DNA of 64,000 nt from Ignavibacteriota bacterium (GCA_016716225.1 JADJWT010000001.1:1994501-2058500), one strand, 5' to 3'; positions 35,764-45,983 are shown, numbered from the stretch's first letter. The notes: generated from the letters alone by a model not told the origin. Program-made: numbers and translations.

Positions 35764-35980
35764 GTTGTTTGGAACTGACATAATGAGATGTGTGCAAAAC
35801 TATTGTTCATAAAATAATTATGAAATGATTAATATTTTTGAACTAAATCTATTTAAAATTCTTTTTAACTAAAGTAGAACTGAAGTCAAAACGCGATGGA
35901 CTCGCATTAATTTTTATTTCAAAAAAATAACCAAAATTCATTTAATAAAAAAAACTGAGTCGAAATATTTATATACCAGC

Positions 35981-36014
35981 AGTTCGTTTAATACGTTAAG
36001 TGGAGTTTATACGT
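35981..36014 (+). repeat. Composite origin-type repeat upstream of Orc1/Cdc6
   Basis: AGTTCGTTTAATACGTTAAG (35981-36000) resembles the 0.8-kb iterons. It runs into GTGGAGTTTATACGT (36000-36014), whose core recurs twice downstream of the gene. It lies just before the start codon, so it could serve both as an autoregulatory operator and as an initiator-binding site. Confidence 0.6.
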
Positions 36015-36023
36015 GGTAGGTAA

Positions 36024-37112
36024 ATGGATATTAAATCATATATGCTTGAGAGGCGAAGTAATATTAATAACCAATCAAGTAAGATTTCAGACTATTCAAT
36101 TTTTGATTTTAACTATGTTCCACAAAATCCACTCATAAGGGAAGAAACCAAGCAAATTATTGATGCATTTCTAAAGTATGAAAAAACAAATATTCCGGTT
36201 AACCAGGTTATTTTTGGATCACGTGGCAGCGGTAAAACATTAATGATCAAATATTTGCATCAAATTTTTAGTGAAGAATCTTCACTTAATATATTATATG
36301 CTAATGTCAGATATTATTCAACTTCATTTAAAATTCTTGCGCATCTATTAAATGTAAGTTCAAGAGGATTATCTCTTTCTGAATTATATAACCGGTTTAG
36401 AGAAAAGTACAATTCAAAAACAATAATCATACTTGATGAAGTTCATTTATGGGCACCAAAAGAACGTCAAAGAGAATTACTGTATTTTCTTTCAAGGGAT
36501 AACAGAAACTATATGATTTTAATGTTGAGTAATGATCCCAGATTTTTGAATGAAATTGATCAAAGCGTAAAATCAACACTTCAACCAGAGTTAATTCACT
36601 TCCGAAATTATGATGCAGATGAGATAGAAAAAATTCTAAATGAAAGAACAAAAACCGGATTAAAAACAATTGAAGACGGAATAAATTCAAAAATATCAGC
36701 TTATACAGTAAGAGAAGCAAATTCAGATGTTCGGATTGCACTCAAGTCTTTGTTTTACTGGGCAACAAAAGACGAAGAAAATATTGAGCAATGTTTTGAA
36801 AATGCCAGACGGGATATATATGTTGATCTGATTGGAGATCTTTCGGATACTAATCTTCTAATTCTCAAAGCAGCTTGTCAGATTGTAGATAAATTTGCAA
36901 AAAAGGTACACACGAACTATGTGGATTTGGCAAGGAGCAATCGGGAGCAAGCGTGCTCCTACGTACATTTTTATAATCAATTATCATATCTTCAATCATT
37001 AGGACTAATTATGATGCTCTCAACTAAAGTAAATAAAACATATGCAAATAGAATTACAATTCTATGCAATGAGAAAATTGTGCATCAAATTTATAAAGTT
37101 CGTTATATTTGA
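36024..37112 (+). CDS. Orc1/Cdc6-family AAA+ initiator-like protein
   Basis: 362 residues. Walker A FGSRGSGKT (64-72), Walker B IIILDEVHLW (134-143), sensor 1 MLSNDP, the (L/I)hFRNYDADEIEKIL helix and sensor 2 NSDVRIALKSL follow Orc1/Cdc6 proteins closely. A C-terminal winged helix (HFYNQLSYLQSLGLIMML) completes the family plan; the length is typical. These proteins bind origins and load replicative helicases in archaea and their plasmids, and are unusual in bacterial DNA. Residues about 304-312 (REQACSYV) are encoded by an inserted REP-like palindrome. Related repeats lie on both sides of the gene. No strong ribosome binding site precedes ATG 36024. Confidence 0.85.
   Translation: MDIKSYMLERRSNINNQSSKISDYSIFDFNYVPQNPLIREETKQIIDAFLKYEKTNIPVNQVIFGSRGSGKTLMIKYLHQIFSEESSLNILYANVRYYSTSFKILAHLLNVSSRGLSLSELYNRFREKYNSKTIIILDEVHLWAPKERQRELLYFLSRDNRNYMILMLSNDPRFLNEIDQSVKSTLQPELIHFRNYDADEIEKILNERTKTGLKTIEDGINSKISAYTVREANSDVRIALKSLFYWATKDEENIEQCFENARRDIYVDLIGDLSDTNLLILKAACQIVDKFAKKVHTNYVDLARSNREQACSYVHFYNQLSYLQSLGLIMMLSTKVNKTYANRITILCNEKIVHQIYKVRYI
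36934..36960 (+). repeat. REP-like palindrome inserted in the Orc1/Cdc6 gene
   Basis: GGAGCAATCG is followed by a perfect GGAGCA-AGCG-TGCTCC hairpin (36944-36959). The complementary strand reads GTAGGAGCACGCTTGCTCCC, which resembles repetitive extragenic palindromes mobilised by REP-associated transposases. It is GC-rich in an AT-rich gene, keeps the frame, and adds about nine residues where the family has a short loop before the winged helix. Confidence 0.7.
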
Positions 37113-37208
37113 ATAATATTTACCTTGACTTTTCTATTTAAAATGTTTTATGTGTACGAATGTAATTTTGAATAATTAATTCCTAAGATGATAAATAATT
37201 CTGTTTCG

Positions 37209-37329
37209 GTGTGTATAGTTTATACGTAAATAAATAGTTCTTTAAAACTGAACTCGAATTTAATTACTACTGAACAGTGAAATATTTCCTCAAATAATTT
37301 AAAATTTTAAACGTATAAACTCCACACAC
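37209..37329. other. Origin-like region: inverted repeats around an AT-rich core
   Basis: GTGTGTATAGTTTATACGT (37209-37227) faces GTGTGTGGAGTTTATACGT on the opposite strand (37311-37329) across about 80 bases of nearly pure A and T. A third copy (GTGGAGTTTATACGT) lies upstream of the gene. Inverted initiator-binding repeats around an AT-rich unwinding region next to the orc1/cdc6 gene is the classic layout of archaeal origins. The assignment is by analogy. Confidence 0.6.
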
Positions 37330-37410
37330 TCTTTTCAAAATACAAATTGTAATTAAGTTAAAATAACAATTGCCATATTACCAAGAACAAAACTAAGAAA
37401 GGAGATGCAA

Positions 37411-37728
37411 ATGTTTACTGGGAATATTAGATGTAGTAAATGTGGAAGAAGTAAATATTATTGCAAAGATTGTGGAGATGAAATTCATTTTTGCAGTACG
37501 GATGATAATTTCATTATTCCTGATTCTCACAAATGTTATCCTAAATACAATAATTTTTATCTTGTTGAAGATATTTATAAATATTGTCCTAATTGTGGAA
37601 GGAAATATCCTGAACCTTATTATTGTGAAAAATGCGGAGAAAAAATTTATCGCAAACACTATTGTAACGATGGTAAACCCATATATTTTTTTGATCTAGA
37701 AGACAATCATGGACATACATGTAAGTAA
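37411..37728 (+). CDS. Small multi-zinc-ribbon protein
   Basis: 105 residues from ATG 37411, chosen because AAAGGAG ends six bases before it; ATG 37405 overlaps the site. CxxC pairs recur: CSKCGRSKYYCKDCG, CPNCGRKYPEPYYCEKCG, plus single Cys/His residues (HFC, HKC, HYC, HTC). It would bind two or three zinc ions and probably nucleic acid or protein partners. Its position right after the origin-like repeats suggests a role in replication or control of the element. The family is not identified. Confidence 0.7.
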   Translation: MFTGNIRCSKCGRSKYYCKDCGDEIHFCSTDDNFIIPDSHKCYPKYNNFYLVEDIYKYCPNCGRKYPEPYYCEKCGEKIYRKHYCNDGKPIYFFDLEDNHGHTCK

Positions 37729-37761
37729 TTTATAAAATAAGAAAATTAAGTAATCATTCAT

Positions 37762-39016
37762 TTAATTCATTATTTGATTCAATTCTTTTTGTGTAAATCT
37801 CGTTAATTTTTTTTCTAAGTGTTCAATTTGATTTACTGCAGAATGTAGATTTTTTTCAAACTTTATTGTTTCATTAATTTGTGTTATTGCGTTATTGATG
37901 TTGTTTGTTTTTAAGGATTCGTATAGTAAATCAAGGTGGTATTTGACTAGTTGATCATATTTGTTTACTGCTAATTCAAGATTTAGTAGTTGTTTTTCGA
38001 TATCTAATTTTTTCCATTCAATTCTTAGTTGTTTTTCGATTTTTATTTTTTCTTCCGGGGGCAAGGTTTTAAATTCTTGTTGTAGATTTTCAAAATTCTT
38101 GATATCAAAATCTGATACTTTTCTTACCATTTCTCTAAGTGTTAGTATTTTTGAGCTAATTTGCCTTTCTTTTGGAATTATTGCTTTAATTTTTTCTGCA
38201 ATTAAGAATTGACCTTTTTCCGAATCCTTAAATTCCGTGATGATTTTTTTTAAGTTTTGGAAATCTTCAATTAGTTGTTTTGAGTCTTTCCCGGTTTCGT
38301 TTGATATTATTGCCAATTTCTTTTTGATATAATTTTCTTCTTCCTTTTCTTCTTTAACTTGGCTAATGAATTCAGTGGGTTTGGAGATAATATTTTTAAG
38401 ATTTTTAGGAGATTTCTTTTCAGATTCAGAAGGTTCATCTTTGTTAGAAAAGAATAGCTTAATAATCTTATAAATAGATATTACCACAGCAATTAAAATA
38501 ACAGAATGCAGCCATCCCATGTACTCATTATCTTTCATCCAGTCAAAGTAACTTGGAGCAATAGATCTAATAGAAAAATAAGTTACAACAAGAGATATTG
38601 AAATTGCTCCAATTGCTTCCATACCGGTAGATTTAATACCGTGATAAATTACAAATCCGACTAAGAAGATAAAAATGGTTGCTGCTAAAGGGCCAAAGGA
38701 TCGTAAATTAAAACCTATAATAGATTCGCTTATAACTAATCCTATTGCCAGCACCAAGCCAATAGCAACAACCATAGCTTTACCGCCTCTGGAGTCGAAG
38801 ATTTTACCAATAGTTACTTGAGAGAGACCAACAAAAAGTATTACGTATATAATAAAATCAATTATTGAAGAATAGGAATCATAAATTTCTGAAAAGTTGG
38901 TTGTTTCAAAAGGGGAGAGTATTTCTGTGAGTAAATTACCACTAGCGAATGACGAGTTTATTAATATTGAAAAAAATTATAAAAGAACCAATTATGAAAT
39001 ATTTATTGACGATCAT
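37762..39016 (-). CDS. Signal-peptide membrane protein with coiled-coil tail, frameshifted
   Basis: Read from ATG 39016 with one T added in the run near 38970, the protein has a good signal peptide (MIVNKYFIIGSFIIFF, then SILINSSFASG). Four or more membrane spans follow (IIDFIIYVILFVG; AMVVAIGLVLAIGLVI; FGPLAATIFIFLVGFVIY; LHSVILIAVVISIY). The last 200 residues form a charged coiled coil. The visible unbroken frame starts only at ATG 38775, inside the membrane part. Similar membrane proteins occur in conjugative or integrative elements (weak recollection), so a transfer-channel role is possible. The break is a single missing homopolymer base and may be an assembly error. Confidence 0.6.
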
Positions 39017-39125
39017 AAGTGACCTAAAATCATTCAAGTATATAAATATTTCTATTTTAAGTTAAAATAAATTAAAAATATTAATATTCTTGAAAAATAT
39101 TATTTAATTTTATTAAATTTAAATT

Positions 39126-39359
39126 ATGTTAAAAAAAATCAATAATTGAATTGTTGAATGTGCAGATAAATGTGATATTTATTATGCTTGTCTAAAAAAG
39201 GAAAGTCATAGCTTTTACTTTATTGAAAAATGTATTAACGATGAACTTTTATTCATAACATATCAAAAAAGAAAATGTAATTATTTTGCAAAATATGGTG
39301 ACAGCAATTTCTGTATGTGCCTGGTAAGAAAAGAAATTTATAAAAGATATCAAAATTAA
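39126..39359 (+). pseudogene. Cys-rich small protein with in-frame TGA
   Basis: A 77-codon frame starts MLKKINN, meets TGA at 39147-39149, and continues IVECADKCDIYYACLKK...RKCNYFAKYGDSNFCMCLVRKEIY to a normal TAA. Seven Cys residues are spread along it. The TGA would be Trp after one base change (TGG). There is no ribosome binding site of note. It may be a decayed small gene or a sequencing error. Confidence 0.35.
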
Positions 39360-40035
39360 GTTAAATAAAACCTTTTTTAAAAATAAATAAGTATTAAATA
39401 TTAATTATAAAATGAATCTGTATTATAAATTCATTTTGAATATAATGATATATATTGCAATAATTATTAATAATAAGTTTATCCTCCATTAAAATAAAAT
39501 ATTAAAATAATATTTCTCAAACGTTAGATTTTGAAAAATCTTTGAATAGTTCAAAACCGAGAACATTTACACTCTAATTCTCTTTAACTCACCATTAATT
39601 AATTCTAGCGTCTATATGAGAATTTAAAGAGTAAATTAAAAATGTAAAGTATTTGTACTTACAAATTATTACTAAACAGTTACTAAAATTAAAAAAAACA
39701 ACCATTTAATTAAATTTTCAATTATTTAAAAAATTTTTGAAAGTAAGTAGTTATACTGATGTTTTAAATTAAAATATTTTGTATATACGATTAACTTTAA
39801 AAATAAAACAATGTTAAATAATAATATTTGGCACAGTTTTTACTTTCTCTCTCTCTCTCTCTGATATTCCGGATAGAAAATCTCCTTTTATCTTTAACAC
39901 CAATTTTTACTATTGCAACAACGAGCAATTATTTTTATAAATAGGTGGAATAATGTTAAACTTGGATTGTTATTTTTGTGGGTTTACTTGATAAAACCAA
40001 TATTTTATTACGTTAAACAATTTCTTGAGGAATTT
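39360..40035. other. AT-rich intergenic region with an inverted repeat and CT run
   Basis: No gene is visible. An imperfect inverted repeat pairs 39566-39582 (TTTACACTCTAATTCTC) with 39618-39635. A TC dinucleotide run of 17 bases occupies 39846-39862. The end of the region must contain the promoter of the secreted-protein genes that follow. Confidence 0.5.
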
Positions 40036-41343
40036 ATGAAAAAAATATTTTTGGTAGTATTGTTAATAATAAACTTGCATGAAAAATTAAATGCACAGTG
40101 GGAAACCCAAGAAAGCAGGGTAACCGTTGACTTAATTGATGTATGTTTTGTCGATTCGTTAAATGGATGGGTAATTGGAGATAGTTCAACTATACTTGCC
40201 ACAAACGATGGAGGTGAAAATTGGAAACTAGAAAAAATAGAAGAAGAAATTGGTTTTAAAAAAATATTTTTTATAACTAAAGAAATTGGTTTTGCTTGTG
40301 GAGTACTTGGTAGATTATTTTCAACAAAAGATGGTGGTAAAACTTGGTTGAGATGTGCAAATATTTTTGAAATAGATTTCCAAGATATTTATTTTGTTGA
40401 TGAAAATCATGGTTGGGCAGTTGGCGAAAGATGGGGTGAAGATTTTGGAAGAGGTATGATTGTTCACACTTCAGATGGAGGTATAAACTGGGAAATACAA
40501 TATGATACTATGTCAACGGAAAGATTTAATATGATATTCTTTAAATCTATCCGAATGAAGAATACCCAAGAAGGTTGGGCATTGGGTGGTGACTATTTTG
40601 ATAATTTTTCACCAACATTTATTTATAAAACCGTTGATGGGGGGAAGGTATGGAATAAATCATCCTCCATTGATAGAGTTGGCTGTAACCTTGAAATTGC
40701 GAATATTGATACACTATGGATTGATGGATATGGAATTGGACCGCTTTCAACATCTACCGATGGTGGACTTACATGGATGACGTATAAAAATGAATACAAA
40801 TATATTGGCAAAATATCGCCAATTAGTGGAGCTATAGGGTGGGCTTTTTTTAATGATATAAATAATCAAAATAGAAGTGCCTTGTTATACACTTATGATA
40901 GAGGGGAAACATGGAAAAAAGATCTAACTATAAGTGGAGTAATTGATATCGTTCAAAAAGATGGATATATATGGATAGTTGGTCAAAACGGTTTAATTAT
41001 GAAAAGGAAAGAAATTATTTCATCAATTGATAAGCATGAATATTTTAATAATAGTTATAAATTATTTCCAAATTATCCCAATCCATTTAATCCAACAACT
41101 ATTATAAGTTACTTTTTGCCTATATACACAGATATCGAAATAAAGATTTTTAATGTTATAGGGGAAATTATTAATGAATTTGTTTTTTATAATCAAACAC
41201 CTGGAATTCAAACGTTCAGTTGGGATATAAGTAACAATTTACATATCTCATCAGGAGTCTATTTTTATCAAATTACGTTTATTCGAAAAAATAATAATGA
41301 CATAATTAAAAAATCAAAAATGTTACTTAAAGTGAATATTTAA
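40036..41343 (+). CDS. Exported YCF48/BNR-type beta-propeller protein with sorting domain
   Basis: 435 residues from ATG 40036, with TTGAGGAA upstream; the longer frame from 39913 lacks a site and would bury the signal peptide MKKIFLVVLLIINLHEKLNA. Six blades carry the Asp-box pattern (TNDGGENWKL, TKDGGKTWLR, TSDGGINWEI, TVDGGKVWNK, STDGGLTWMT, TYDRGETWKK) and GW(V/A)(I/V)G strands. The C-terminal 90 residues start LFPNYPNPFNPTTIISY, the type IX secretion sorting domain. It is likely a surface protein of unknown ligand. It leads a three-gene run of secreted proteins. Confidence 0.88.
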   Translation: MKKIFLVVLLIINLHEKLNAQWETQESRVTVDLIDVCFVDSLNGWVIGDSSTILATNDGGENWKLEKIEEEIGFKKIFFITKEIGFACGVLGRLFSTKDGGKTWLRCANIFEIDFQDIYFVDENHGWAVGERWGEDFGRGMIVHTSDGGINWEIQYDTMSTERFNMIFFKSIRMKNTQEGWALGGDYFDNFSPTFIYKTVDGGKVWNKSSSIDRVGCNLEIANIDTLWIDGYGIGPLSTSTDGGLTWMTYKNEYKYIGKISPISGAIGWAFFNDINNQNRSALLYTYDRGETWKKDLTISGVIDIVQKDGYIWIVGQNGLIMKRKEIISSIDKHEYFNNSYKLFPNYPNPFNPTTIISYFLPIYTDIEIKIFNVIGEIINEFVFYNQTPGIQTFSWDISNNLHISSGVYFYQITFIRKNNNDIIKKSKMLLKVNI

Positions 41344-41354
41344 AAGGAGAGAAA

Positions 41355-41921
41355 ATGAGAAATCTGATAATAATTAGTAATGTAGTAATAATCACATTTT
41401 TTTTGTTTAATAAAACGTTTGCTCAAGAAAAAATATATAAACTTGATGAATTAGTTAAGCAAAGTGATTTAATTGTAAATGCAAAAGTAATATCTATTAC
41501 CCCCTGGTTTGGCGCAGATGATAGAATATATAGCGATATAAGCTTAAAAATAACAAAAGTATATAAGGGAAAACAAGAAGGATTTAAGAATTTAAAGTTT
41601 AGTTTTCTTGGTGGAAGAATTGGAACAAGGGGAACCACAGTGCTTGAATATCCCCATTATGAAAATGATGTAGAATCAATGCTATTTCTTAAAAATTTTA
41701 ATGCTGATAATAGTGCTAAAAATGCATTTATGCCAGTTGGTTTAACTCAAGGGAAGTTAGACTTTCGGTATGAAAATAATAAGATTTATTTAACAAGAGA
41801 TAAAAATTGCAATTTTGATTTGGATATTAAAATTAATAATAAAACAAAAAGTTTTAATAATGATGAGAAAGTATTTATTGATGAATTTGAAACTTATTTA
41901 GAATTGCTAATTAATAACTAG
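41355..41921 (+). CDS. Exported protein of unknown function
   Basis: 188 residues. A signal peptide (about 1-23, ending KTFAQE) leads a mature domain beginning KIYKLDELVKQSDLIVNAKVISITPWFG, with strands and a GGRIGTRGTTVLEYPHYENDVESMLFLK segment. This pattern is common in periplasmic or surface proteins encoded beside metalloproteases, but its role is not known. AAAGGAGAG precedes the ATG. It is 11 bases after the propeller gene and 10 before the metalloprotease gene, so the three form an operon. Confidence 0.75.
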   Translation: MRNLIIISNVVIITFFLFNKTFAQEKIYKLDELVKQSDLIVNAKVISITPWFGADDRIYSDISLKITKVYKGKQEGFKNLKFSFLGGRIGTRGTTVLEYPHYENDVESMLFLKNFNADNSAKNAFMPVGLTQGKLDFRYENNKIYLTRDKNCNFDLDIKINNKTKSFNNDEKVFIDEFETYLELLINN

Positions 41922-41931
41922 AGAGGGCAAA

Positions 41932-44356
41932 ATGAAAAAAATATTGTTTGCATTTTTTTTTGAATATTTAACTTTTATACAAATAATTTATTGTGAAAAT
42001 TATTTGGGAGGCACAAAAGGTTCTAACACTTTATTACACTGGAATTCCCAGAGCATACATTATAGAGTAGATTTAAATGGTGCTGTTGATAATGGTTTAG
42101 ACTATAATGCCACTCGTAACCTCATTAATGCAGGATATTCCACTTGGGAAAATGTCTCATCAAGTACAGTTACATTTATAGATGATGGCTCTGTAACTGG
42201 GAATAGATCTCCATCCGATGGAATTAATGGTCATTATTGGATTTATCCACCCGATGCTCTATTTAATATAAATGGGATTTTTTATGACGATCCCAATACA
42301 CCTAATAATGAAGCAGCTTCAGCTCTTACAATTATTGAAGACAATAATTATATTATAACAGATGTTGATATTGTTTACAATGGAAATAAAGAATGGTTAG
42401 GCAATAATCATTTAATATGGTGGAATGAAGTTCAGTCTGTTGCTATACATGAAATAGGCCATTCTTTAGGAATTGCACATGCAGACATTGGATTAAACCC
42501 AATTCCAGTAATGACAAAATCTTGTTTGCCATCAAGTGATAGACGAACTTTGAAATTTGATGATATTGATGCTGTTTCTTTTTTATACGGGGGCAATTTA
42601 ATAACAAACGAAACATTTTCTGATACTGATTATTATAATTGGAATTTAACAGTAATGCCTGGTGTTACTTTAACAATAAATTCTGGTACAACATTAAATT
42701 TTAACAATAATGCGTCATTAACAATAAATGGTATTTTGGATGTAAATGGTGCAACTTCCAGCAAAGTGAATTTTAATTTCATCGCGCAAAGCTCAAGTCC
42801 AACAAATGGGATTAAAGTAAATTCATCGGGTTCAGTTGATATTCAACATGCAAATATTTATAATGCAAGATATGGTGTTTATTCAAATCAAAGCGATGTA
42901 AATATAAATAATAGTAATATTCACCATTGTTTCTATGGTTTATATTTTCTAAATACAAATACTGCTTCTTCAAATCCAATTGTAACAAATACCTATATTC
43001 AAAATAACACAAATTATGGTATTTACTTGTATAGGTCATCACCCACAATAGATAATAATAAAATAGAAAGTAACGGCTCAAAGGGAATTTATGCAGAGAC
43101 CTATAGTGATCCGGAAATAACAAAAAAACACAATTAGATCAAACATCAATGATGCCATTTATGGATATTTATATAGTGATTTAGATTTTTATAAAAGCGG
43201 CGGTGGTAAAAATTTAATAACAAATAATTCAGGTGGTATAAAGATCGCCTATGGTTCAACAACTTATTCGAGCGCAATACCTAGTCCTGGTCCAGGTTAT
43301 AATAGTATCTACTCTAATACCGGTTATGAGGTTTCTGCAATTAGCAGCAGCAATGCATCGATGATGACAAATTATTGGGGAGCTTCTTCACCGCCCGCAG
43401 GAGAATTTTATGCAGATGGAACAAGCAGTTATAACAACACTTACTATTTTTCCAGTGATAACGGAGCTGGTTCAACATTACCAAAAACAGTATTTAACGA
43501 AAATGATATAAATCTTGCTTATTCTTATATGGATGAGAAAAATTATGTAGAAGCAGAAAAGATATTCAAGAAAATAATTGAGGAAGAATTTAATCAGAAT
43601 AATTCTGTTTATGCAACTATTGGTCTTAGTAAGTGTTATGATAAATCGAATAAAAAAGGATTTAAAGAATACTTAAAAAATAATGTTCAAAATAAAATAC
43701 AAGATAAGAATGATAGCAAACTTACAATCAGTCTCGAATTAGATGCTTATTGGTCAGAAAAGGAAGGTAATTATTCAGAGGCAATAGAAACATATAATAA
43801 ACTTCAAAATGAATTTATTGATAATAAAGAAGTCTGGTCAAATGCAAAAATGAATGAAGCTTTGATTTACTTAGACAGACTTGGTGATAAGAAAAAAGCA
43901 GAAGCATTATTTTCAGAATTGTTAAGCAAAAATAACGATGAGCATGTTTCGCAATTTATTAACACATGTTTAACTGAATTTAATACAGCAAATATTGTTA
44001 ACAAGAAACTATTTGAAAATAAAGAAGACGAAAGCAATAATAATGAAATTGTGTTAGATTCTTACGAACTACTGGGCAATTTTCCAAATCCATTTAATCC
44101 AACAACAAAGATAAAATACAATATACCATATAATTCTCAAATTGGAATAAGAATTTACGATATAATGGGTAAAGAAATTAAGAGTTTTAATGATATTTCA
44201 AATACTTCCGGTGTTTACGAACTTGAGTGGAATGGAACAAATAATTATGGTGAACAAGTCTCAAGCGGAATTTATCTAATGAAATTTAATGCAAATTCTA
44301 TTGAAGGAAATAATAAGAACTTTTCAAAAACGTTAAAACTTATGCTATTAAAGTAA
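41932..44356 (+). CDS. Matrixin-type metalloprotease with beta-helix, TPR and sorting domain, frameshifted
   Basis: About 808 residues when one surplus A is removed near 43127. It has an N-terminal signal peptide and a zinc-protease domain with AIHEIGHSLGIAHAD and the Met-turn region PVMTKSC. A right-handed beta-helix (about 220-470; NINNSNIHHCFYGLYFLN type) and TPR-like helices (NLAYSYMDEKNYVEAEKIFKKII) follow. The C-terminal type IX sorting domain starts GNFPNPFNPTTKIKY. The two parts join in the A run after PEITK and the beta-helix continues smoothly, so this is one gene. It would be a secreted or surface protease. A terminator follows. Confidence 0.82.
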
Positions 44357-44371
44357 AACTCGTTAAAATTA

Positions 44372-44420
44372 TTCTATGCTACCATGAAATTAAATGTGGT
44401 AGCATAGAACTTAATATTTT
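44372..44420 (+). terminator. Rho-independent terminator
   Basis: TTCTATGCTACCA (44372-44384) and TGGTAGCATAGAA (44397-44409) form a 13-bp perfect stem with a 12-base loop. They are followed by CTTAATATTTTTTG. It ends the secreted-protein operon 16 bases after its last stop. Confidence 0.85.
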
Positions 44421-44895
44421 TTGATAAATCATTTTTTTAAAATACCCCATAGAAACCTAGTAACTACAATTAGTATCTCTTTCAATAGTTTAGAACATAT
44501 TGACTTTGTTTTCACTATTTGAGATATCACTTAAAGAACCTTAATAATCGGTGCTCTCTTGCTACATCAAATTGGAACAATTAAAAAGTTATCATTAAAT
44601 AAAATTTATTTTAATAAAGAATTTAATTTGATCATATAATGTGAATTAAATGCTAAGGAAAGGATAAAACATCATTTTAAGCGCTAAAATTTAGGTTATA
44701 CTCAACAATTATTTAATAAAGGTCTTATCCTCAACAAAAATAAATGTGGCTTAAAATCAAAAAAAAACGGCATTAAAACGATTTTATCTATTGTAGCTTT
44801 TTCATTTACTAATTATATTATTTTAATTGGAATAAAAATTAATTCTTTAATTAACTATTTAATGATTCTAAACAATCAATTAAAATGGTTATAAA
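44421..44895. other. AT-rich intergenic region
   Basis: These 475 bases lie between the terminator and the Lon-like operon. I see no gene, repeat or strong hairpin. The promoter of the next operon should be here; AT content is too uniform to pick one. Confidence 0.4.
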
Positions 44896-45975
44896 ATGAA
44901 TGTCAAAGATACATATGGCTCAAAAGCCACATTAGAATTAATTAAAAACATTGTTTTAGAAAATAATGAAATTGCACTAAATTATTTTTTATCCAATCGA
45001 AAAGTTATTGCTTATAATAATAAACGTATCCTCCTCCCGGAATTCCTCAAAAAACTAAGAGACAATAATTTCTATGCAATAATTACTATATCACGCAATG
45101 AACAACATTTGGAAGAAAAATTAGATTTAACCTATAACCGAACATTGCAAAAGTTTTCCGTATTGCAAACGAATCAAGAAAAAATAGAAGGGCCGTACTG
45201 CAATAATCAATACCAAGAACTGCTAAATCAAATATTGGAATATCAAAAGCAAAAAAAGGAAGCAACTCAGATTGATGTAGAACTTAAAATAGAAGAACTT
45301 CTGAAAAGAATGATTATTAGACATATTAAATATTCTTGGCTGGAAGTATGCCGAATGTCAAATAGACTGTATCAGAGATACAGATGGGAGTTACAAACTG
45401 GAACAATTGAACTAAAAAAACCACAAGGAATAGATGGACGGGATTTCACTGAGTGGCTAAATAAAAATATTAAAGATCCAAATCCATTGCAAAAAAATGA
45501 AAAATACCGGGTTCAAAAAGAAATAGACGATTGGTTCGGACATTATGTAGAAGTTGATTATTCAGACGTAGAAAACTATCCTAGTAAAAATGAAAATATT
45601 TATTCGGAATCAGAAAAGTATCCGGAAAACTTTACAGAACTAATTGCGGACGAAAAATCAAAAACAGCGGATCAGCAGAGACCAGCAATCAGAAATCTTG
45701 GTCCAATGAAAATAAAATCACTTGTCATAAGAATTTTAGAAGACATTTTATATGAAAAGAAAAGCGATATAAAAATCGCACAAGAATTTGGAATAACAAA
45801 AGCAACTTATAGCAGATTTGCCGGAAGTGATTGGAAAAAGAATGAAGGCGGGGAAGTGCCGGATCTTTGGAAAAATATCGCCAAAATAATAATGCAAAAT
45901 CCGATACTTACAGAACTTACATTTTCCTTGGGAATAAAAACAGCAGTAAATAGAATTTTAGAAATGAGGACTTAG
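44896..45975 (+). CDS. Sigma-factor-like/HTH protein heading the Lon-like operon
   Basis: 359 residues. The middle (IEELLKRMIIRHIKYSWLEVCRMSNRLYQRYRWEL) is helical and basic. The C-terminal segment LVIRILEDILYEKKSDIKIAQEFGITKATYSRFAGSDW has a helix-turn-helix of the sigma region 4 or tetR/cro type. The overall plan (helical core, acidic linker, C-terminal HTH) suggests a DNA-binding regulator. It leads five consecutive genes with short or no gaps. No family is recognised with certainty. Confidence 0.55.
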   Translation: MNVKDTYGSKATLELIKNIVLENNEIALNYFLSNRKVIAYNNKRILLPEFLKKLRDNNFYAIITISRNEQHLEEKLDLTYNRTLQKFSVLQTNQEKIEGPYCNNQYQELLNQILEYQKQKKEATQIDVELKIEELLKRMIIRHIKYSWLEVCRMSNRLYQRYRWELQTGTIELKKPQGIDGRDFTEWLNKNIKDPNPLQKNEKYRVQKEIDDWFGHYVEVDYSDVENYPSKNENIYSESEKYPENFTELIADEKSKTADQQRPAIRNLGPMKIKSLVIRILEDILYEKKSDIKIAQEFGITKATYSRFAGSDWKKNEGGEVPDLWKNIAKIIMQNPILTELTFSLGIKTAVNRILEMRT

Positions 45976-45983
45976 GTTAAATT

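Noticed and set aside
37442..37699. 85-residue plus-strand frame inside the zinc-ribbon gene
   Set aside because: It is an out-of-frame shadow of the Cys-rich gene and has no motif of its own.
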